Translations under genes and position numbers: made by a program | Origin: Burkholderiales bacterium | GTDB lineage: Bacteria; Pseudomonadota; Gammaproteobacteria; Burkholderiales; Burkholderiaceae_C | Assembly: GCA_017307855.1 (NCBI GenBank) | Contig: JAFKGD010000009.1 | Span: forward strand, 124,001 to 188,000 | Direction of reading: 5' to 3' | DNA length: 64,000 nt | Shown here: positions 10,391 through 18,434 of the stretch, piece after piece | How the letters are laid out: each line of letters begins with the position of its first letter | How positions within the stretch are numbered: position 1 is the first letter of the stretch | Notes under the pieces: generated by a model | What the model saw: the letters and a program-made list of their open reading frames with translations, nothing else | Databases searched by the model: none | What the model was told of the DNA's origin: nothing

Positions 10391-11322
10391 GAGAGCACCC
10401 CCGTGCGCTCGGCCACGCGCATGATGGCGCTGCGCGAGCGCGGATTGCGCGCGACCTCTTCAGCCGAGGGCTTGATGCGGTCCAGGGCGGCGAGCTTCAT
10501 CGCCTTGGGCGCAGCGAACGGTGCACGGCGATCGAACACCTCGCGCGAATGCTGCGCGATGAACTGCTTGGTGATCCGGTCTTCCAGCGAATGGAAACTG
10601 ATCACCACGAGCCGGCCCTGGGGTTGGAGGACATGGAGACTGGCCTCTAGCGCCTGTTGCAGCTCTTCAAGCTCGGCGTTGATGAAAATCCGAAGAGCCT
10701 GAAATGTGCGCGTTGCAGGGTCCTGGCCCGGCTCGCGGGTTTTGACCGCGCCAGCCACGAGTTGGGCCAGTTCGGCGGTGGTTGAAAGAGCGCCCCGCTC
10801 TTGTCGGCGAGCAACAATCGCCTTTGCAATCTGAACAGCAAACCGTTCTTCGCCCCAGTCACGAATCACCTCCGCAATCTGCTGTTGTTCTGCTTCGGCC
10901 AGCCACTCGGCCACGCTCTGTCCCCGCGTGGGATCCATGCGCATGTCCAGCGGCCCGTCGTTGCGAAAAGAAAAACCCCGTGCGGGGTTGTCGATCTGTG
11001 GAGAGGAGACACCCAGGTCCAGCAATACCCCGGCCACGCTGCCGGGCGCCAGCTCCTGAAGATGCGAGAAGCCCTCGTGCCGGATCGTGAGGCGTGGATC
11101 GCCGATGGCATGGGCCACCGCTACGGCCTCCGGGTCCTTGTCGAAGGCGATCACCCGATCGGCCGGCGACAGGCGCGAGAGCAGCAGGCGCGTGTGCCCG
11201 CCGCGGCCGAAGGTGCCGTCCACGAACGTGCGCCCCGCGGCTTGCGCCGGGACCGTTGTTGACAGAAGGGAATCGACTGCTTCGTTCAACAAGACGGTGG
11301 TGTGTTGCCATGTGGTTTCCAC
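10387..11322 (-). CDS. rsmH: RsmH (MraW), 16S rRNA N4-methylcytidine-1402 methyltransferase
   Basis: SAM-dependent methyltransferase that modifies C1402 in the decoding centre of 16S rRNA. It has 311 residues starting from GTG at 11322 with [10 protein letters not shown], the usual N-terminus. [12 protein letters not shown] is the SAM-binding loop (about residues 34-46), [12 protein letters not shown] and the C-terminal SFHSLEDR and KAMKL.LDRIKPS blocks match the family throughout. It begins nine bases after the mraZ stop and overlaps ftsL, so it is co-transcribed from the mraZ promoter. Confidence 0.96.
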   Translation of the reverse strand: METTWQHTTVLLNEAVDSLLSTTVPAQAAGRTFVDGTFGRGGHTRLLLSRLSPADRVIAFDKDPEAVAVAHAIGDPRLTIRHEGFSHLQELAPGSVAGVLLDLGVSSPQIDNPARGFSFRNDGPLDMRMDPTRGQSVAEWLAEAEQQQIAEVIRDWGEERFAVQIAKAIVARRQERGALSTTAELAQLVAGAVKTREPGQDPATRTFQALRIFINAELEELQQALEASLHVLQPQGRLVVISFHSLEDRITKQFIAQHSREVFDRRAPFAAPKAMKLAALDRIKPSAEEVARNPRSRSAIMRVAERTGVLS

Positions 11323-11331
11323 CGCCGTCTT

Positions 11332-11760
11332 TCAGAAAGAGAAGTCCTTGAAGACATCGGGCATCTCGCCCTGCATGGCCTGGGCCTCCTGGGCGTCGTA
11401 CGTCGCCTTGTCCCAGAGCTCGAAGTGGTTGCCCATGCCCAGCAGCATGGTTTCGCGGCTGATGCCGGCCGCCTCGCGCAGCTCGGGCGAGATAAGCACG
11501 CGCCCGGTGGCGTCCATGTCGACGTCCATCGCGTTGCCCAGGAAGATGCGCTTCCACCACTGGGCCGACATCGGCAGTTGCGCGATGCGCTCGCGGAACT
11601 TCTCCCACTCGGGCCGCGGAAACACCATCAGGCAGCCGTGCGGATGCTTGGTGATGGTGAGCTGGCTGCCAGCCGTCGCGGAAAGCACATCGCGATGGCG
11701 CGTGGGAACGGACAGCCGCCCCTTGGCATCCAGACTCAGCGATGAAGCCCCTTGAAACAC
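11332..11760 (-). CDS. mraZ: MraZ, dcw-operon transcriptional regulator
   Basis: AbrB-like DNA-binding ring protein that binds direct repeats upstream of its own gene and represses the dcw cluster. I place the start at GTG 11760, giving 142 residues beginning (V)[14 protein letters not shown], exactly the family N-terminus, with an AAAGG-type ribosome site just upstream; an upstream in-frame start would add 18 residues without family support. Both SpoVT/AbrB halves are visible, marked by DAKGRLSVP and [13 protein letters not shown]. The four-copy operator array lies 50-90 bp upstream. Confidence 0.95.
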   Translation of the reverse strand: MFQGASSLSLDAKGRLSVPTRHRDVLSATAGSQLTITKHPHGCLMVFPRPEWEKFRERIAQLPMSAQWWKRIFLGNAMDVDMDATGRVLISPELREAAGISRETMLLGMGNHFELWDKATYDAQEAQAMQGEMPDVFKDFSF

Positions 11761-11810
11761 GGCGAGAGTACCTTTCGGCCCGACCACAACGTAAAAAGCG
11801 CCCCCGGAAG

Positions 11811-11870
11811 GCACTTTTCACCACTTAATTGCACTTTTTTGCACTGTAGCAGGAAACCAAGGCACCGCAA
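11811..11870 (-). promoter_or_regulatory. mraZ/dcw promoter with four 10-bp-phased operator repeats
   Basis: On the plus strand gcactttcnn-type decamers run without gaps: GCACTTTTCA 11811-11820, CCACTTAATT 11821-11830, GCACTTTTTT 11831-11840 and GCACTGTAGC 11841-11850. Read with transcription these are AGTGC/AGTGG boxes every 10 bp. MraZ is known to bind short direct repeats with 10-bp periodicity, so this is very likely its operator. A plausible sigma-70 promoter overlaps the last box: TTGCGG (11865-11870), a 16-bp spacer, and TACAGT (11843-11848). Confidence 0.75.
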
Positions 11871-11965
11871 GCCGGGCTCGCGACAAAATTTGTAATGAAA
11901 TCAAAGACTTAGACGCAGTTTTTGCGGCCAATGGGACCACAAAACCGTTCTGAATGAAGCACTTA

Positions 11966-12000
11966 GCGCCGGCTGTGAAAGTGTTTCTTCAAGCCGGCGC
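11966..12000 (-). terminator. Hairpin downstream of hslU
   Basis: A perfect 9-bp inverted repeat, gcgccggct (11966-11974) and agccggcgc (11992-12000), with a 17-base loop lies 16 bases past the hslU stop. It has no following T-run, so intrinsic termination is uncertain. The 255-bp gap between hslU and mraZ otherwise holds the mraZ promoter. Confidence 0.35.
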
Positions 12001-12015
12001 CCGGGCGGGGGATGC

Positions 12016-13347
12016 TCAGAGGATGTAGCGGGAGAGGTCGTCGTCGCGGCTGAGTTCCGACAGACGGGCGTCGACGTAGGACGCGTCCACGTTGACGGAT
12101 TGGCCGGACAGCTTTACCGCGTCGAAGCTGACGTCGTCGAGAAGCCGCTCCATCACAGTGGCCAGCCGGCGCGCCCCGATGTTCTCGGTGCGCTCGTTCA
12201 CGTCGTGGGCGATCTGGGCCAGCCGCGTGATGCCGGCGGGCTCGAACGACAGCGTCACGCCTTCGGTCGCCAGCAGCGCCTGGTACTGGCGCACCAGCGA
12301 CGCATGCGTCTGCGTGAGGATGGCCTCGAAATCGGCCACCGACAGCGACTTGAGTTCCACGCGGATCGGGAAACGCCCCTGCAGCTCCGGAATGAGGTCG
12401 CTGGGCCGCGACAGATGGAAGGCGCCGCTGGCAATGAACAGGATGTGATCGGTGCGCACCATGCCGTACTTGGTGGAGACCGTGGTGCCTTCCACCAGCG
12501 GCAGCAGGTCGCGCTGCACGCCCTGGCGCGACACGTCGGCGCCGCTGCTTTCCTGGCGCGCCGCCACCTTGTCGATCTCGTCGATGAAGACGATGCCGTT
12601 CTGCTCGGCATGGCGCAGCGCCTGCGCGCGGACCTCTTCCTCGTTGACGAGCTTGCCGGCTTCCTCGTCGGTGAGCAGCTTCATGGCCTCGGCGATCTTC
12701 AGGCGCTTCTGCTGGCGCTTGCCCTGGCCGAGCTGGCCGAACATGCCGCGCAACTGCTCGGTCATCTCTTCCATGCCGGGCGGACCCATGAGCTCGACCT
12801 GCGGCTTGGTGTCGGCCACTTCGATCTCGATCTCCTTGTCGTCCAACTGGCCCTCGCGCAGCTTCTTGCGGAAGGCCTGGCGCGCCGATCCGTCGGACGC
12901 CTCGCCCGGCGCGGTGCCGCGCGGCGGCGGAATCAGCGCATCGAGGATGCGGTCTTCGGCCAGATCCTCGGCCCGCATGCGCACGCGCCTGGCCGCCACC
13001 TCCCGGCCTTCCTTCACCGCCACTTCGACCAGGTCTCGCACGATGGTGTCCACGTCCTTGCCCACGTAGCCCACCTCGGTGAACTTCGTCGCCTCCACCT
13101 TGATGAAGGGCGCATCGGCCAGCTTGGCGAGCCGGCGCGCGATCTCGGTCTTGCCCACGCCGGTGGGGCCGATCATGAGGATGTTCTTGGGCGTGATCTC
13201 GGGACGCAGCTTCTCGTCGACCTGCTGGCGGCGCCAGCGGTTGCGCAATGCGATCGCCACGGCGCGCTTGGCCTCGCCCTGCCCGACGATGTGGCGGTCC
13301 AGTTCGGAGACGATCTCCTGCGGTGTCATGGACTGGCCGCCACTCAT
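12016..13347 (-). CDS. hslU: HslU, ATPase subunit of the HslUV protease
   Basis: AAA+ unfoldase that feeds substrates to HslV in a cytoplasmic stress protease. It has 443 residues; ATG at 13347 overlaps the hslV stop (ATGA) and is preferred over the Met six codons later. Walker A GPTGVGKT is at residues 60-67, the pore loop GYVGKD at 93-98, Walker B IVFIDEID at about 252-259, and an intermediate domain rich in charged residues (about 110-240) separates them. The C-terminus ends LSRYIL, which inserts into HslV. Confidence 0.97.
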   Translation of the reverse strand: MSGGQSMTPQEIVSELDRHIVGQGEAKRAVAIALRNRWRRQQVDEKLRPEITPKNILMIGPTGVGKTEIARRLAKLADAPFIKVEATKFTEVGYVGKDVDTIVRDLVEVAVKEGREVAARRVRMRAEDLAEDRILDALIPPPRGTAPGEASDGSARQAFRKKLREGQLDDKEIEIEVADTKPQVELMGPPGMEEMTEQLRGMFGQLGQGKRQQKRLKIAEAMKLLTDEEAGKLVNEEEVRAQALRHAEQNGIVFIDEIDKVAARQESSGADVSRQGVQRDLLPLVEGTTVSTKYGMVRTDHILFIASGAFHLSRPSDLIPELQGRFPIRVELKSLSVADFEAILTQTHASLVRQYQALLATEGVTLSFEPAGITRLAQIAHDVNERTENIGARRLATVMERLLDDVSFDAVKLSGQSVNVDASYVDARLSELSRDDDLSRYIL

Positions 13348-13916
13348 TTGCGGACTCCTGCCGCATCATGAAGCGACTCGATGGTGTGGTGCATGTTGGT
13401 GTAGATGCAGAGCTCGCCCGCGATCTCGAGCGACTTCTTCACGATGTCGGCCGCACCCATGTCGGTGTGCTCGACCAGCGCGCGGGCCGCCGCCTGCGCA
13501 TACGAACCGCCCGAGCCGATGGCCACGATGCCATGCTCGGGCTCGAGCACATCGCCGTTGCCGGTGATGATGAGCGAGGCCTCCCGGTCGGCCACGGCCA
13601 GCATGGCTTCGAGCCGCCGCAGCACGCGGTCGGTGCGCCAGTCGCGCGTGAGCTCGATCGCCGCGCGCGTCAGGTGGCCCTGGTGCTTCTCGAGCTTGGC
13701 CTCGAAGCGCTCGAATAGCGTGAACGCGTCGGCTGTGGCCCCCGCAAAGCCGGCCAGCACGCGGCCGTGATAGAGCCGGCGCACCTTGCGTGCCGAGCCC
13801 TTGATGACGACATTGCCGAGCGTGACCTGCCCGTCTCCGCCGATCGCGACTTCGTCCTCCGCCCCAGCGCGCTTGCGCCTAACGCTGACGATAGTGGTTC
13901 CGTGAAACTGTTCCAT
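13344..13916 (-). CDS. hslV: HslV, threonine protease subunit of HslUV
   Basis: Proteasome-beta-like N-terminal threonine hydrolase. I start at ATG 13916 ([14 protein letters not shown], 190 residues); a longer frame adds 16 residues of unrelated sequence. The catalytic Thr would be T7, after removal of the MEQFHG propeptide, which from memory is a normal betaproteobacterial arrangement (E. coli has only Met). A few extra residues, KRAGAED, follow VRR compared with E. coli. [27 protein letters not shown] and [11 protein letters not shown] are intact. It precedes and overlaps hslU. Confidence 0.95.
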   Translation of the reverse strand: MEQFHGTTIVSVRRKRAGAEDEVAIGGDGQVTLGNVVIKGSARKVRRLYHGRVLAGFAGATADAFTLFERFEAKLEKHQGHLTRAAIELTRDWRTDRVLRRLEAMLAVADREASLIITGNGDVLEPEHGIVAIGSGGSYAQAAARALVEHTDMGAADIVKKSLEIAGELCIYTNMHHTIESLHDAAGVRK

Positions 13917-14040
13917 GGTGATGCGAGGTGGGGGCGCGACCGCCCGATGCAAGAGCAGCGACAAACTCCGTAACGAACGCCTGATCGCTGGAATGTCCGA
14001 AGCGTGCGGGCCCGAGCGCTGACCGCAAAGCGATCACGCC

Positions 14041-14116
14041 TCGGCTCTGCCGAGGCCCCGCGCGAGCACCCCCTCGGGGGGCAGCGCGCTACACGCAGTG
14101 AGCGCGCGTGGGGGCT
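14041..14116. repeat. GC-rich dispersed repeat, copy 2 (between STAS gene and hslV)
   Basis: Contains ccccctcggggggcagcgcg followed by gcgcgcgtgggggctca, the same blocks as at 5329-5370. On the minus strand it begins exactly at the TGA stop of the STAS-domain gene and runs towards hslV. Part of the 199-bp gap upstream of hslV; the rest (13917-14040) must hold the hslV promoter, where I see no convincing boxes. Confidence 0.6.
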
Positions 14117-15912
14117 CAGTCCTTCCTCGGCGTGACGCGCGCCAGCTCGCTGATGCCAATGACGCCGAAGAAGGCCGACACAAGGCGATGCACGTCGCAG
14201 AAATGCACACGCTTGCCATGCGCATGGCGCGTGGACACCCAGTTGAGTAGCGTGCCGGCCGCCGAGAAATCGACCCGGACCAGCCCCGCGCACGAGATGA
14301 CCATGTCCTCGGCGCCCGCCAGGCGCTGGTCGAGCACGTCGAGCGCGGACGTGGCGTCGCCCAGGATCTGCCCGGCCAGATCGACCTTGAGGGCTGCGCC
14401 TGGATGCTCGCTGCCCGGCGCACCCGTGGGGGGGAAAGATGAAGACGGCTGCGCTTCACCGCCGACCGTCGGCACCTGCGATTCATGAGCCTCGCCGATG
14501 AACGTGTTGCCGGGCTCGGACATCGAGTCACCGTCGAGCGCGACGAAACCGCAGGCCGGGGGCTCCCAGGACGGCGGTGAAACCTCGTAGGTCACGCAGT
14601 AGTTGAGCGCCACCAGCTCGAAATCGTCCGGGCGCCGCAGGATGCGCAGCACCGTCATGCGCAGCAGCCACCAGGCCGGCGGCACGCTGCGGTCGTTGGA
14701 GGGCGTCATGCCCTGCAGGAAGGCATCGAGATGACGCGCGCCGGCGAAACCCAGTTGCGCCGGCTGCTCGGCCAGGATCGCGAGCTGTCGGTAGAGCGGC
14801 TCCACCGCCTCGTCCTGGACCGACGACAGCGCGCGCCAGTCGAGATGCCAGGGCGGCGAGGTGCGGCGCAGCACAGCCACCAGCCCGGCCAGTCCTTCGA
14901 GAGTCAGCGACGCGGGGGCAGTCCAGTGGACTTCGCTGTCCATCAGGGCCGCCGGCGCGGCCTGCACGCGCGGCGGCGCCACGCGGGAGTTGAGGTCGGG
15001 GATCGAGATCCAGGCCGGCGCCGAACGGTCGAACTTCCGGGTGAACCGGTCGGCCAGGGCCTCGAACGGATCGTGCTGCCCCGTGGCGCGGTACAGGTCG
15101 AACAGCGCCAGCCAGGTTTCCTCGTGGCGCGAGCGCGCCGCGCCATCGGCAATGGCGTCGAGCAGGCCCTGCTCGGCGCCGGCGTCGTCACCGTTGGCGA
15201 ACCGGATGGCGGCCTCTTCGAGCTCGGGATCGTGCGCCACCTCGTCCACGTCGACGTTGAACATCTCCGAGCCGAAGAAGCCGCTGGCCATGAGGTCAAG
15301 GTTGTTGCCCGGCGGCTCGGGCGCGGGCGGCGCGCCGCGCGGCGCAGACGACATGATCGCCGGCTCGGTGAGCTGGAAGTTGGTGCGGTTGTCGCCGTCA
15401 GGGCGAAGCATCACGCCATCCGGCGGCACCGTTTCGTTGCCCAGGGGCGACGGGTTCGTGTTGATACCCGGGCCGCCAGCGGTGCGCGTGCCCAGCGGCG
15501 AATGGCTCGTGCGCTCGGTGCCCGTAGGCTCGCCATGCTTGGTCTTCCACCACTGCATCGACATCTGCTCTTCGATCTCGTCGATCTTCTTGAGCGTCAT
15601 CGCCCGGTCGTCCGGCTTGGACGAGGAGGTGCTGATCTGGAAGAACGAGGGCCGGGCGTTGGGGTTCTGCACCCCCAGCGCCTCGCGGCGGCGCAGCTTG
15701 CGCAGCATGTCGAATTCGCGCTTGCGCACGAAGTCGTTGCGCCGCTTGCGCTCGATCATCTCCTTGAGCGCCTGCTTGCTGTAGCTGCTGTCGCGATCGG
15801 CGTCCTGCTGGTCGAGGTCGCTCCAGTTGGTGGTCGGGTTGCGCACGAAGCGGACAACCTTCGACAGCAGGCCCATGCCATTGCCGCCGCTGCCGTTCTC
15901 TTCCTTGGACAT
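14116..15912 (-). CDS. STAS-domain protein of unknown role
   Basis: 598 residues from ATG 15912 (MSKEENGSGG). The N-terminal 60 residues contain a basic, probably helical stretch (KRRNDFVRKREFDMLRKLRR); the middle is acidic and low-complexity, with a TPR-like patch near DAGAEQGLLDAIADGAA. The last 95 residues look like a STAS domain: VDLAGQILGDATSALDVLD, then the VDFSAAGTLLNWV segment that resembles the anti-sigma-antagonist phosphorylation loop (serine visible), then GKRVHFCDVHRLV. STAS domains act in anti-sigma partner switching or as scaffolds; nothing nearby encodes a kinase or anti-sigma factor. It lies 85 bp downstream of dksA, same strand. I do not know its function. Confidence 0.75.
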   Translation of the reverse strand: MSKEENGSGGNGMGLLSKVVRFVRNPTTNWSDLDQQDADRDSSYSKQALKEMIERKRRNDFVRKREFDMLRKLRRREALGVQNPNARPSFFQISTSSSKPDDRAMTLKKIDEIEEQMSMQWWKTKHGEPTGTERTSHSPLGTRTAGGPGINTNPSPLGNETVPPDGVMLRPDGDNRTNFQLTEPAIMSSAPRGAPPAPEPPGNNLDLMASGFFGSEMFNVDVDEVAHDPELEEAAIRFANGDDAGAEQGLLDAIADGAARSRHEETWLALFDLYRATGQHDPFEALADRFTRKFDRSAPAWISIPDLNSRVAPPRVQAAPAALMDSEVHWTAPASLTLEGLAGLVAVLRRTSPPWHLDWRALSSVQDEAVEPLYRQLAILAEQPAQLGFAGARHLDAFLQGMTPSNDRSVPPAWWLLRMTVLRILRRPDDFELVALNYCVTYEVSPPSWEPPACGFVALDGDSMSEPGNTFIGEAHESQVPTVGGEAQPSSSFPPTGAPGSEHPGAALKVDLAGQILGDATSALDVLDQRLAGAEDMVISCAGLVRVDFSAAGTLLNWVSTRHAHGKRVHFCDVHRLVSAFFGVIGISELARVTPRKD

Positions 15913-15997
15913 CTCGTGCGTGCCGTGCCTGCGTCTGCTGGTGGGTGGACCGGTAGGAGGGAAAGATGAAGGGGAAATGGACGAGGCCGGTGGCCCG

Positions 15998-16981
15998 TCA
16001 GTCGCCGAACATCTTCTGCTTGAGCTCGCGGCGCTGCTGCGCCTCGAGCGACAGCGTGGCCGTGGGACGGGCCAGCAGCCGGCCGACGCCGATGGGCTCG
16101 CCGGTCTCGTCGCAGTAGCCGTAGTCGCCGGCATCGATACGCGCGATCGATTGCTCGATCTTCTTGAGCAGCTTGCGCTCGCGGTCACGCGTGCGCAACT
16201 CGAGAGCGTGCTCTTCCTCGATGGTGGCGCGGTCCGCCGGATCGGGTACGACGACGGTATCTTCGCGCAGGTGCTCGGTGGTCTCGCCGGCGTTGTCCAG
16301 GATGTCCTGCTTGAGCTGGACGAGCTTCAGGCGGAAGAACGCCATCTGCTTGTCGTTCATGTATTCGCCATCGGGCATGGCGAGCACTTCGGCATCGGTC
16401 AACTGGTCTGCCGTCTTGGTCTTCCAGTTGTTGGCCAGCTTGGGGTCTTTCTTGATCGTCACGTTCGGAGGGGGTGCGAGTACGGGAGTGGACATGGATT
16501 GCGTGTAGCTGGCTTTGGCCGCCGTCGACGCCACCGCGGGCGGCATCGAGGGAACGGTCATCGAGAGTTTAGAGGACCGCGAGGCCTTTGGCGCGGATAC
16601 CGGCACGGAAGCCGGGGCCACCGGCGCGCGGGATGCCAAAGGTGCGGCGGCTGGCGCGACGGGCGCCGCAGCCTTGGCCGGGGTGGGCGCCTTTCCGGGC
16701 GCGGCGGCAGGCTTCGCGGCGACCTTGGCGGGAGCGGCGTTGGGCGCTGGCTTCTTCGCGGGAGCGGACTTGGACGCCGGCTTCTTCACGGAGGCAGACT
16801 TGGCAACCACTGCCTTCTTCGGAGCCGGCGCGGCGGACTTGCCGGCAGCGGTCTTGGGCGTTGCCGCCTTGGCCGCCGCCTTGGGCTTGACCGCCACGGC
16901 CTGGCGCCCGGCCGCCGGGGCCTTGGCCGCGGGCTGCGTCGCCGGGCGCTTGCTCGCCCCTGTGGAAGCCGTCTTCGTCAT
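15998..16981 (-). CDS. dksA: DksA-family RNA polymerase regulator with histone-H1-like N-terminal tail
   Basis: Binds the RNA polymerase secondary channel and, with ppGpp, adjusts promoter activity. 327 residues against about 150 for E. coli DksA. Residues 1 to about 135 are Ala/Lys/Pro repeats of the kind seen in bacterial H1-like proteins; residues about 180-327 are DksA proper, with the coiled-coil tip motif DPADRA at 247-252. The zinc-finger region has only one of four cysteines (C290, in YCDETGEPIG); the others are Thr, Leu and Glu. ATG 16981 is preceded by AAGGAG nine bases upstream; a start at internal Met 141 or 163 would give a near-normal length and cannot be excluded. A COG0523 gene lies upstream. 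Confidence 0.88.
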   Translation of the reverse strand: MTKTASTGASKRPATQPAAKAPAAGRQAVAVKPKAAAKAATPKTAAGKSAAPAPKKAVVAKSASVKKPASKSAPAKKPAPNAAPAKVAAKPAAAPGKAPTPAKAAAPVAPAAAPLASRAPVAPASVPVSAPKASRSSKLSMTVPSMPPAVASTAAKASYTQSMSTPVLAPPPNVTIKKDPKLANNWKTKTADQLTDAEVLAMPDGEYMNDKQMAFFRLKLVQLKQDILDNAGETTEHLREDTVVVPDPADRATIEEEHALELRTRDRERKLLKKIEQSIARIDAGDYGYCDETGEPIGVGRLLARPTATLSLEAQQRRELKQKMFGD

Positions 16982-17255
16982 CCTGGACTGCTCCTTGGTC
17001 TGGCTGGGTTGTGCTCGCTTCACTTCCTCTGTCTCCTCGGCAGAAGCCCCCTCGATTTCCCGGATCGCCAGCCCTTCGGGGCCCGCGCGGCGTGTGGCGG
17101 CGCAGACACAGTCTGTCACCAAGCCCCGCGTTATACCCCTAATACAGAGATCGGCGACACGCCATGGCGCCCTATTGCGCGCATGGCGCCGCCAGGAGGC
17201 GCGAAAGCGGTGTTGGCTGACACAGCCGTTGCGCCGGCGAGACATACACGAGGCA
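16982..17255 (-). promoter_or_regulatory. dksA upstream region with a possible -10 box
   Basis: The 321-bp gap between the COG0523 stop and dksA holds the dksA leader. On the minus strand TATAAC (17130-17135) is the best -10 candidate; no good -35 is seen at 16-18 bp. The leader has AAGGAG as ribosome site and no ORF I can support. Confidence 0.3.
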
Positions 17256-17279
17256 GAACGCGGCCAGGAGGCCGCGTTC
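17256..17279 (-). terminator. Hairpin after the COG0523 gene
   Basis: Perfect 10-bp inverted repeat gaacgcggcc-agga-ggccgcgttc, 24 bases past the stop of the COG0523 gene. Strong stem, no clear T-run, so possibly a terminator or transcript-end stabiliser. Confidence 0.5.
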
Positions 17280-17302
17280 CGGTGCTCAGGCAGACGCCGG
17301 GG

Positions 17303-18358
17303 TCAGACCAGGCACTGCTCCAGCCCCTGAAGCAGGATGTCCTTGGGCAGATCGATACCGATGAAGACCATCTTGGAAACCCGCGCCTCGCCCTCGGCCC
17401 AGGTCGGACCCAGATCGGAGCCCATGAGCTGGTGCACACCCTGGAAAATGACCTTGCGGTCAGTGCCCTTCATGTTCAGCACGCCCTTGTAGCGCAGCAT
17501 GCGCGGACCGTAGATATTGACGATGGCTCCCAGGAAGTCCTCGAGCTTGGCCGGATCGAAGGCCCGGTCGGCCCGGAAGACGAAACTCTTGACGTCGTCG
17601 TCGTGATGGTGGTGGTGGCCGTGCCCATGAGCATGATCGTGCTGATGCGACGGATGGTCGCAGTGTTCGCCGTGCTCATGGTCGTGGTCGTGGTCGTCGT
17701 CTTCCTTGAGGAAGTCGGGGTCGATATCGAGCTTGGCATTCAGGTTGAAGCCGCGCAGGTCGAACACGTCCTTGATCGCCACGTCGCCGAAATGCACGGC
17801 CCGTTGCGGCGCACGCGGGTTCATGTGCTTGAGGCGGTGCATCAGCGCGTCGGTTTCGTCCTGGGCGACGAGGTCGGTCTTGCTGATGAAGATCTGGTCG
17901 GCAAAGCCCACCTGGCGGCGCGCTTCCTGGCGATCGTTGAGCTGGTTGGCGGCGTGCTTGGCATCCACCAGCGTCAGGATGGAGTCGAGCAGGTAGCTCT
18001 CGGCGATCTCGTCGTCCATGAAGAACGTCTGGGCCACCGGGCCCGGATCGGCCAGGCCGGTGGTTTCGATGACCACACGGTCGAAATCCAGCAGACCCTG
18101 GCGCTTCTTGGCTGCCAGCAGTTGCAGGGCCGAGCGCAGGTCCTCGCGGATCGAGCAGCAGATGCAGCCATTGCTCATCTGCACGATCTGCTCTTTCGAC
18201 TCGGTCACCAGGATGTCGTTGTCGATGTTCTCCTCGCCGAACTCGTTCTCGATGACGGCGATCTTCTGGCCGTGCGCTTCCGACAGGATGCGCTTGAGCA
18301 GCGTCGTCTTGCCCGAGCCGAGGAAGCCGGTGAGGATGGTGGCGGGAATGAGGCTCAT
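17303..18358 (-). CDS. COG0523 (CobW/ZNG1-like) GTP-dependent metallochaperone
   Basis: G3E-family GTPase thought to deliver zinc or another metal to client enzymes. 351 residues from ATG 18358. Walker A GFLGSGKT at residues 11-18, the family metal-binding CxCC (C65-I-C67-C68), and a switch/base motif SKTDL at 159-163. Residues 220-255 form a His/Asp-rich loop with more than a dozen histidines, expected for metal storage, before the C-terminal CobW domain. It lies upstream of dksA on the same strand. COG0523 proteins are known to co-occur with cysteine-poor DksA paralogs in zinc-starvation regulons; here I see no clear Zur box by eye. Confidence 0.9.
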   Translation of the reverse strand: MSLIPATILTGFLGSGKTTLLKRILSEAHGQKIAVIENEFGEENIDNDILVTESKEQIVQMSNGCICCSIREDLRSALQLLAAKKRQGLLDFDRVVIETTGLADPGPVAQTFFMDDEIAESYLLDSILTLVDAKHAANQLNDRQEARRQVGFADQIFISKTDLVAQDETDALMHRLKHMNPRAPQRAVHFGDVAIKDVFDLRGFNLNAKLDIDPDFLKEDDDHDHDHEHGEHCDHPSHQHDHAHGHGHHHHHDDDVKSFVFRADRAFDPAKLEDFLGAIVNIYGPRMLRYKGVLNMKGTDRKVIFQGVHQLMGSDLGPTWAEGEARVSKMVFIGIDLPKDILLQGLEQCLV

Positions 18359-18434
18359 GGATGGGTCATTCGTTTCGATGGATAGAGGTGGCCACGCACC
18401 GGGGCGGGCTGCTGATGAAAGTGTAGGCGGGCTG

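Noticed and set aside
14116-16188. Longer STAS protein starting at 16188
   Set aside because: The extra 92 residues are Ser/Arg-rich, overlap dksA out of frame and have no family support; ATG 15912 is a better start.
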